In this document: one piece after another, positions 56,106 through 64,000 of the stretch
Layout of the letters: every line of letters starts with the position of its first letter
Position numbering within the stretch: the stretch's first letter is position 1
Source of the DNA: Paulownia fortunei
Taxonomy: Eukaryota; Streptophyta; Magnoliopsida; Lamiales; Paulowniaceae
Assembly: GCA_019321725.1 (NCBI GenBank)
Contig: CM033124.1
Coordinates: 1,984,001-2,048,000, forward strand
Direction: 5' to 3'
Length of the DNA: 64,000 nt
Notes under the pieces: model-generated
What the model saw: the letters and a program-made list of their open reading frames with translations, nothing else
Database searches by the model: none
What the model was told of the DNA's origin: nothing
Position numbers and translations under genes: made by a program

Positions 56106-58008
56106 TCGTGTGCTATGTATTTTTTCTCTATCTTATTTCAAACCCCAATCATGGTGAAAACCCGAGCAAGCTCCATAAAAGAGAGGATCTTCACATAGGG
56201 GCAGACAAAAATCTCGCATGAGAAAGGAAAACTCCTTATCTGGTCCTGTACACTCGAGGTAACCCAGTGCTGAACCGAAGCAACCTCTTCCTTTTGCAAT
56301 GTACAACCCAGTCATGGCAGATCCTACTATACTAATTGCACTACCATGGCGCGAAGAGTTTGTGATAGATGAACTTGTTGAAGATGAACCCATGGTGACG
56401 GATGATGGAGTTGGAGTTGGTACTCAAATGAGAGGAAATGAGATAGTGTTACTTGGTGTATCTAATGTTCAGTTTCTGATGTTGATATTGCTCAGTTTCT
56501 GATGTTGGGCACTCATGGAAGTCCACCAGTTGCAATACCGGAATAATTCCCTCATTCTGTTGCAACAAAGCCTGAGGAAGAGCCTGTTTAGCCACCTCCA
56601 GAACCTGCTTCCTCTACTCAAACTGGCGGACCACATGCTTATCCATCTTGGTTTCCTGGGTTTCCACGACCACTGGAAATTCCTACAGTTGATAAAGGCA
56701 AGAAGAAAGTGCTTGATGACGATATATTGTATGACCCCAAAGAGGAATCTCAACAAACTGTGCTCCGACGATCATCAAGGCTGAACAAGCATGCTCAAGT
56801 TGCCGATACTTTTGATTCTGAGTCAAATTCTAGTCATGAAGGTGCTCCCCAAATAGACTTTGCTAAGGAAAAGACTGAGTATGATTCCTCTTATGAGATA
56901 AGTCGTTCTTTCACTACTCTTTTTTATTCAATGGAGAATACAAAATTCTAGAAAGAAGTGTCTAAATGAAAGATTCACTCTAAAAGACTTATTGATTGGT
57001 TGCAACATGAAAAATTAGGACTTGTTGATTTGTTGAAACAAAGGGGACTATTGGGAACAATTACTAAACCTGCACCTTATGTGAGAGCTGTAGTTTATGA
57101 ATTTTATGCTAACCTGTCCGAAAAGGTTAAGGATGTTGATTCACATAGGTTTGGAAAGGTATTTGTTCGCAACCAAATGTATAATTTTTTGCCTCAAGTT
57201 ATCAATCAGTTTTATGGTTCCTGTAATCACAAATATGTGGCGTTTCCAGAGGATTTTGAGATGATTGCTTCTGAATTGACTGGCAGACAAGTTATTGCAT
57301 GGCCTGATACCTCTGTTATACCTGCTGCTAAATCACCTTGAAATATGCTTTGTTGCACAAGATAGGTATCAGCAATTGGACACCCATATTGAATACTACT
57401 GCTATTGTGAAGGAGCAAGCCACTATTCTGTTTTGCATTGGCACAGACTTTCCTATCAACATATGAAAACTAATCTTTAACATTATCATTCGGCAGGCCC
57501 ATCACAAAGGTATTCTTCCCTTTCTTTGTCTCATCTATAGGTTGTTGCAATCCCAAGGACTCAAAAAGAAACTCACTGAGACACTGGACCCTCTGCGAAA
57601 TAAGATCATTGTATCCTCTAAGTTGTTGAGTGGAACTCATCCTGATGATCTTAAGCAGAAGGCAAAAGGAAAGACACAGCTGGACAAGGGAAGTTCCAGT
57701 ACTGCCTTTGTTGCAACAACTGTCCTGCCGGGCTTCCTCCTACATATTAAAGAGGAACTTAAGGAGACTAGTTAGCAGATTTTGTTCTATCAAGACAAAG
57801 AAAAGTGGTTAACCTCTTTGCTGACATCTCTCCGTGCCTCCCCTACGGGTGTTTCCAAGGATTCAAGTGATACTGCTGAAGATTCCACTACGGATGTTCC
57901 TCCTTCGCCATCAATTGGTCAAAAAGGGGAGTAGTCGATGTCGATGCTGATGTTGCTGCTGACATAGAGGAAGAAAATTCTGTTGAAAATGAATTAGAGA
58001 CTTTTTAA
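56106..58008 (+). pseudogene. env-like ORF region of the Sirevirus, broken
   Basis: After a pyrimidine-rich leader (56060-56105), broken frames encode a Pro-rich acidic part (56560-56700), then DKGKKKVLDDDILYDPKEES, then a conserved block at 57000-57341: LLKQRGLLGTI, VRAVVYEFYANLSEKVKD, FGKVFVRNQMYNFLPQVINQ. This block is the plant-transposon domain found in the third ORF of Sireviruses, often called env-like although no envelope function has been shown. I see no intact membrane segment here. Many stops and shifts; not translatable. Confidence 0.65.
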
Positions 58009-58290
58009 ACTACTTAGACCGTTTTTGATATTTATGCAAATATTTTAAGACTGAGTAATTGATAGGATATTTGTGTGGATGTTTATGAACTTAGTTGCCT
58101 TAAGTATTAGAGTTCTGCAAATATTCTTAACTTTTCTACAAGGGGAGAATGAGGTTTGTTGAAACAACAAACTTGGTTTGTTTCAACAGTATGCCGACAG
58201 AGCATATTTCTTGATCTTAAGGGAAGTTGATTTACTTTGATAAATCTTGCATTCAGGGGGAACTAATGTGTGTTTTGATCAATCAATGCC
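58009..58290 (+). other. Sirevirus 3' untranslated region
   Basis: No coding DNA. It includes a GTTGAAACAAC / GTTTGTTTCAAC inverted pair at about 58159-58187 and leads to the polypurine tract. Confidence 0.4.
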
Positions 58291-58301
58291 AAAGGGGGAG
58301 A
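58291..58301 (+). other. Polypurine tract of the Sirevirus
   Basis: AAAGGGGGAGA directly precedes the 3' LTR start (TGAAAGGATC), as needed for plus-strand priming. Confidence 0.75.
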
Positions 58302-58302
58302 T

Positions 58303-59071
58303 TGAAAGGATCATGATTGATTATGATGATATCATAATTAATTATGACTTATTTAACTGGCATTGATTGACAATTTTGTTACCTTACACAAGAATTAATT
58401 GAATTGATTGGCTTACCTTCTATGAATTAATTGCTTAGTTTATCTTGTGCAAATTTTGATTGGCAAGTTTGTTACCTTGCACAAGAATTAATTGGATTAC
58501 CTTCTATGGATTAATTACCTAGTTTATCTTGTGCAGATTTGGTTAGATTTCATTGATGAGAATATTTTATTTACAAAGATAAGTTGAGATCTTTTTCTGA
58601 TAAAGAAAGGATCCTGATATATCTTGTATTATTTTTTACAACGTGTCTAGACACTTTTGAAGTGGAGATTCGAACTTAATTGATATTGCATATATATCCA
58701 AAGATTGAAGATGCAATTCATCTCTCGAGGAAAAAAAGAACACGGCTTTAAAGAGAGAAGAACACGACTTCAAGCTTTATGAATTGTTCTTATTGTTATT
58801 CACTTTTCGGGAGAAGAGGGTGAGCCTTTCGGGAGATAGGCGTAATTCTTCGGGAGAAAAATTTGAAGATCTTTGGAAGAAGGTCGGTCTGCCATCTGAA
58901 GGGATTTCAATATTGAAGGGAGTTCAACAGTGCAGACTTAAAAGTTGAGGGGATTTCGTTGAAACTTCACTAATTGATTTGTTCAAGAACGGCGTCATTA
59001 GTAAAGAGAGAGTCTTTATATTTTGAATAAGTTCCATTATTGTAACTGTAATCTGAATTAGTGAAGTATTC
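58303..59071 (+). repeat. 3' LTR of the Sirevirus, truncated
   Basis: It aligns with 40426-41190 of the 5' LTR up to GTGAAGTATTC and then stops. The last part of the LTR (about 170-280 bp) is absent, so the target duplication is lost. The following TGGCAATAATATAG is unrelated and is probably target or filler DNA. Confidence 0.75.
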
Positions 59072-59355
59072 TGGCAATAATATAGAAGATATCTCAGATG
59101 TTTTTTTCTCGGCTTTGAGTGAAAAAAAAAAGAGACAGTGCCTAATGAAGAGCATTTCGGTAAAAAAAATGATTCAAAAATGATATTGGGGGACAAAGTA
59201 CTAGTACTTAATTTATTTTGAGGGCCGGAGAGGTGGGAGAGGAGGAATAAAGTATTAAAATAATTAAATTTGATGAAACAAAATATTTAAAATATATTTT
59301 CGGGGGAAAGTGCTAAAATTGTTAAGTTTGAAGGGGTGAAGTGTCATTTAAACTT

Positions 59356-60879
59356 TGTATAATGCTATAATAATGTTTACTGTTGAAAGATTATAGACCA
59401 TTTTGATATTGTAATTAATGGAGTGGCATTTTGATCCTTTAAAAACAGACTCTAGCAATTTAAATACATTAATATTTAATTTTTTATAATTTGAGTTTAA
59501 ATTTAGCTGGAAAATTTGAATCTTGGCAGGAGAAATCACGTGACTGACTCATGATTATTAGAATTGGGGGTTTTTCAATTTAAGTAGGAAAATTAATGCA
59601 TACTCTATATATGAGTATCAAAATTGTTGTTTCTGAAAAATTTATAAGACTAAAAATATCATTTCCAATAAACTTATCAAATTAAGACCCACAGAAACCT
59701 CACTCCTAACAGTTATGCATCTTTGCGTTGGATAAAAAATAAAATTAAAGGATCATTCTCACTTGTATTGACAAAGTACTAAAAAATCTAGACTTAATTT
59801 GGTTCTTTTTGCCAAAATATTTTCCTTTCTCCCAGGATGAAAAAAGTGTTTGGGGATTAAGGTTTTATGGATATATATTTTTATTCTCCAAATATTTATT
59901 AATCATTATTTCAGTTAAATAATTATATATTTTACTATACTCTTATTAACTATAATAAAACAACATCAATAAGATATCTACATTTAAAAATATCTTCCGT
60001 TATCTACAACAAAATAACATTGATAAAATATCTACAGTTGAACATATTTTTCAAAATACATAAATCATTATTTATTAACAAAACATCCAAATATGTTCTT
60101 ATTCTCTACACATTCCCAATCCCATTACTCAAAATACATTCTCTTAAAAACAACACCAAACAAAGCCCTAAATTTTCAAAGTCAAAATTGCAAGTTTTCA
60201 TTTCTTGTTCTTTCTTTTTATTTCCCCTCTCCTTAATGTTCTTCTCCTTCCTAATAGTTGTTGTCTGTCACTAACTCTACCTATATTTTTATTATAGTCG
60301 GCACCATTCTTTCTACCTCTCCATCACACAAACCCCAACTTGATTGTCCATACTACCAAACTCATCATATATGTCAATATTACTCATCACTCACTCCAAA
60401 ACTATACATATACATATAATTTGAATAGAGATAAAGAATATACGTAGGGTTGGAGGCTTTGTCTTTGATTTGGGGATGCTAGAGTTTGAACAAGAGTTAG
60501 TTGATGGTAATGACAAAGATTGAGGTTATAAAGATTGAGGTTACATTTGAAATTTAATTACACTTTAGAGGTATTACTGTCATTTTCTTCATATAATCCA
60601 AATAAAAATTAAATCATCCTTATTATATCAAAATCTTTGTTAAACCAAAAGTAATTAAATTATAGGTCAATAATAAGTATCAAGTTTGAGATATCATAGC
60701 TATTTATTACTGATTATACACAACGCAAGCTATTAAACTATGATTTTCATGTTACTTTTATATTTTATAATTGGGGGAATATGGAGGTTCCAAAATTATT
60801 TTTGTGTATAAGTGAAATTGAGTTTAAAATTTTTTTCTCACAAATATCACATGCATACTAATTAAGGTTGGAGTTTGTC
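59356..60879. other. Intergenic
   Basis: No gene, RNA or clear repeat is seen. The open frame at 60020-60274 is Phe/Lys/Ser-rich with no domain and looks like chance. Confidence 0.4.
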
Positions 60880-61090
60880 CGCCCGTAAAATTACAATTTT
60901 AGTCTTATAAATTAAGAGCGAGTGATAATTTTATTCCAAACGTGCACGACACATGTTACTTTTTCTCCGTAATTGAAAAATTCCTAATTTCAAAAGCCAC
61001 GTCACTTTTTTGGGGCGAGATTCAGTTTTTCTAGTCAAATTTGCCCAAATCGTGACAAATTAAAAGTTAGTGTATTTTATTTGCCAGCAG
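60880..61090 (-). mobile_element. Fragment resembling a MULE end
   Basis: Read on the minus strand, ACTAACTTTTAATTTGTCACG, GGGCAAATTTGAC and ACGTGGCTTTTGAAATT resemble the TIR of the MULE at 7438 (GTGGCTTGAAAT, TTTGCCCAAA). The match is partial and I see only one end. Confidence 0.3.
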
Positions 61091-61711
61091 TTGTTTTTAA
61101 AGGATAAAAAATGCTTCATCTTTAATATCCAAGCAAATTATGGTAGTTTGACCACCAATTTCTTAAAGAAATTATGGACCAAAATTTGGGATGTGATGTA
61201 AAACAAATGAGAATATTATGCAATTGGATTGATGAAACAATATTAAAATTCGAAGATTTGAACATCTAAATCCAACATTTTTTTTTTGAAAATTCATCTT
61301 GGATATACAAAAAATATTATCGCCTAGTATTGGTATCATTATAGAGAATTGGGATCTGATTTTTAGAAATTTGATTTACTTATGGTTCGATTTTATTATG
61401 TACAAGGAACTTAATATACAGGATTCAGATTGTTACAATATTATGTTTAGATATCAATTACACTAATCTGATTCCCATTTTATGTTTAGATTAGACAAGA
61501 AATCTAAGCAGGAAAACAATGTAAATCCCATAAATTTCTCTTATATTTTATTCAAGTATATGCAATAACACATCGGATTCGTGTTCTATTTTTATTTGTT
61601 CCTATATATTTATGGATATACAATTTATTATAATATGTGAATATTCTACTCTGTAATTTCAAGAGGATAAAATTTTAAATTTCAATATCTAATATATATA
61701 CTTATATAGGC

Positions 61712-61752
61712 TTGAGGGGAGGGAGGGTGAACCCCCCCCCCCCCCCCCCCCA
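61712..61752. repeat. Poly(C) tract, C20, with adjoining G-runs
   Basis: Twenty consecutive C at 61732-61751 follow GAGGGGAGGGAGGGTGA. Long C homopolymers are rare in AT-rich plant DNA. The length in the assembly may not be exact. Confidence 0.7.
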
Positions 61753-63687
61753 GGAGGTGCTATGCCAAAAAATAAACAAATATAGATGGTGATTTGAGGA
61801 AAAGCCAAGATAGGTGAAGGTAAGAGGAGGAAGCCATGACAATGAAATGATGATCTAAGTGAAGCAATCCCATTTTTGCATAGTTAATTAATTGGTTGCC
61901 CCGAAACAAGACAAGACATTCCTTACGTGCACCACACAATTTATCAAACTTCATTTATGTCCCTCTTCATGCCAATAACTTGCCCTCCTTAACCCTCCAT
62001 CCATTTGACTTTTGTTTCATAAACAATAATTAAAATAACCATATGGTGCCACTAGGAAGTGCACCTGCCACAAAAAGTATTCCTCCACCCAAGGGATTTA
62101 ATTCCTCATAAATTGTATGTTTATAGCTAAATTGGTTTTATACACACTGCATTGGTACATATATATATTTTATTATATATTTATACATAATATACAGTGA
62201 AATACACGTTCAATATATATTATTAGATATAGCATCTTTTAAACCTTATAAACTTATTTTGATTTAAATTTTAGTTTTGAATACAATTTATTGGTATTTA
62301 TTATAAAGGTTTTGTTTTAAAAAAAATAATTACTACAATAGAAGTTCTTACATATATCATGTTTTTACACTACGTGTAATACTCAATATGAAAAAATATT
62401 TTTTAATTGTACCTCATATCAATCTTCGCATGTACACATTTGTCAAGTGTATAAAAAAATAATACACATTTGCCGGACTTTGAATAACTTTATATCATTT
62501 GTGGGCTTTTACTCTTTTATTTTTTTTTTTGTTGGTAATTTTCTAGTTTTATTCGAGCTTTGACAATTAATAAGTAAAAGGTGTTCAATTCTGTTTTCTG
62601 ATTTTATTTTTATTATTACTGTTGTGTACAAGTCTAGGAATCTTGGTAAAATCAGTTGGCAAAACTTAGAGAAAGGGAGTGACAAACAGGAGTTCACATT
62701 TAACAACCTATTGATTCAGTTCCACCCCATAATCACTCTACAAAAATGTACTACTACACCACTACTATGTGACCACAGTATTATTTTTTGTTTGGTCTAT
62801 GTTTCTTTATAGTTCCATTACATACTAAATTATTATCTAAACTAATTATTTATACCAAAAAATTAGGATTTAGGGAATAAAAACTTTTTTTAATTTATAA
62901 AAGAGTACATGCAAATTTACATATAAGGGATTCACAAAATTGGAATTCAATGTTTACACATTGAATTTTCTTAGCCTCCGTGCAAATTCTTCTATTACAT
63001 CACGTTATAGGGTACATCGAAATATTCTACAAAATATCGCCTAAATAAATGTTATATAAAGACTTGACTTTTTAAAATAATAACAGATAGAATATGGTAA
63101 AAACTTTAACTGGCTACTTGTATTTATAATCCTGAAATTATGCATCTATTTATTTTATTTTTTTCATATTTTTAATCAGATTTTTATATATTAAACAATT
63201 TGATCCTCTATATTAAATTACGTTAACATTTTATATACTATCATACATATGCACACGAAATATATGGAATCTACATTCAAATATATATTAAGGAAATATT
63301 TTATGCATTTGGTTTTGTAATTCAATACTCCTTCTACCCTAAATTTATTACTATTATTTTTTATTTTTGGGGGTGTCCCAAAATAAACCTCCATTTCCTA
63401 AAACAAAAATTTTATTTTCAAAAATACCATCTCATTTAAACCATTGTTTCAAACCACTGAATATCAACAACTACTTTTAAGAACAATAATATTAAATTCC
63501 ACACAAAATCTTTATTTTTTAAATTCTCATATAAAACTTAATATCTCATTCATGTCACTCGGTTAAATAGTGTCCAAGTAGATGTATTAGAAGTTGAATG
63601 TATATTATGATATCATAAAGTATAAGAGATGTTATACAGTGATGAGTATTAAATATGTATTTAAATATATATTTTACACACGTCCAC

Positions 63688-63719
<32 letters not shown>

Positions 63720-64000
63720 AAATATATTATAAAATAAATATACATTCGATACACATCATCGAGTATATTATCTACTAGACCGATATCATAAATTGAAATG
63801 ATTATGTCATTGTATATAATTCAATAAATTTTAACTCTATTTAAATACTACATACACAAGTGGTACTACATACACAAGTGGACGACACAGAATGAGTCAA
63901 ATTTAAAATAAAAAAAATTAAATTAAAATAGAAGATGCAAAATATATTTTCAATATATAAAAATTAGGGTGTTCTTTTTAATTTAAAAACTCCCTACTCC
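61753..64000. other. Intergenic with microsatellites
   Basis: No gene is seen. A compound (TA)n(TG)n microsatellite lies at about 63690-63719 and a 17-18 bp tandem duplication of CTACATACACAAGTGG at 63847-63881. TACTCCTTCTACCC at 63326-63339 looks like a Stowaway MITE end but has no visible partner. Confidence 0.4.

Larger units (their letters stand above)
40426..59071 (+). mobile_element. Sirevirus-type Copia retrotransposon with env-like ORF, nested
   Basis: Parts in order: 5' LTR (40426-41358), primer site (41361-41372), gag with two zinc knuckles (41429-43152), pol (43280-45920), spacer, env-like region (56106-58008), polypurine tract (58291-58301), 3' LTR (58303-59071, truncated). A second Copia (46795-56032) is inserted in the spacer with a GTTGT target duplication. 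Without it the element is about 9.4 kb. A gag with paired knuckles and an extra ORF after pol identifies the Sirevirus (SIRE/Maximus) lineage. All coding parts have stops or deletions. Confidence 0.82.
40330..59355. mobile_element. Short TIR element split by a Sirevirus insertion
   Basis: The left end (40330-40425) and the right end (59200-59355) are inverted copies. Left reads TAAACTACACTTCACCCCC then AAACTTGACAA, AGCATTTTATC; right, reverse-complemented, reads TAAATGACACTTCACCCC then AAACTTAACAA and AGCACTTTCCCCC. The whole Sirevirus lies between, so the host element was originally only a few hundred bp. TIR style resembles common dicot MITEs, but the superfamily is uncertain and no target duplication was found. 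Confidence 0.5.

Noticed and set aside
56106..58008. A viral envelope gene
   Set aside because: It is the third ORF of a plant retrotransposon; no intact membrane segment is visible and the frame is broken.
1..64000. CRISPR arrays, bacterial operons, tRNA genes
   Set aside because: No regular short repeats with unique spacers, no operon structure and no complete tRNA cloverleaf were seen; the DNA is plant nuclear.

Overview
The window looks like nuclear DNA of a flowering plant, most likely a eudicot. It is strongly AT-rich, has an intron-containing plant gene, S1-type self-incompatibility protein homologues (SPH), Copia elements primed by initiator tRNA-Met, and hAT, Harbinger-like, Mutator-like and SINE-type repeats. 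I cannot fix the species from the sequence. Host genes are few: one two-exon DUF1635 gene (2013-2894) and three small intronless SPH genes on the minus strand (9551-9976, 22588-23016, 33206-33631), plus one broken SPH copy (11690-13331). Most of the rest is transposon, in several nested layers.

Layout. 1-3640: Harbinger-type MITE, a diverged direct repeat, a triple G-box module, the DUF1635 gene and a downstream tandem repeat. 5571-9215: a non-autonomous hAT with a perfect 8-bp target duplication, a Gypsy gag scrap, and a Mutator-like element carrying an AT-rich satellite. 9216-13780: SPH gene 1 with a minisatellite in its promoter, then a gutted SPH copy. 14256-21000: a diverged tandem duplication (A and B) without genes; copy A alone carries two retroposon insertions, one of them a 5S-rRNA-headed SINE-like element (15570-15930). 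22588-23016: SPH gene 2. 24108-32545: a Mutator-like element with a captured CSN5 fragment, later hit by two Copia insertions, one now a solo LTR. 33206-33631: SPH gene 3. 35103-39597: a decayed hAT whose transposase is split by an AT-rich Harbinger-like insertion. 40330-59355: a three-layer nest in which a short TIR element holds a Sirevirus-type Copia with an env-like ORF, which in turn holds a second Copia with 2.1-kb LTRs. 59356-64000: intergenic DNA with a C20 tract and microsatellites.

The three SPH genes and the broken copy share promoter and downstream DNA, so they arose by duplication of blocks over 1 kb long; SPH proteins are small secreted proteins. The transposons look inactive: every coding region has stops, frameshifts or deletions, and LTR pairs differ visibly. 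The least ordinary signals are the 5S-headed SINE-like element, whose 3' body is shared with a second element with a different head, and an over-represented palindromic octamer, GTTGCAAC, spread through the Sirevirus in several reading frames.
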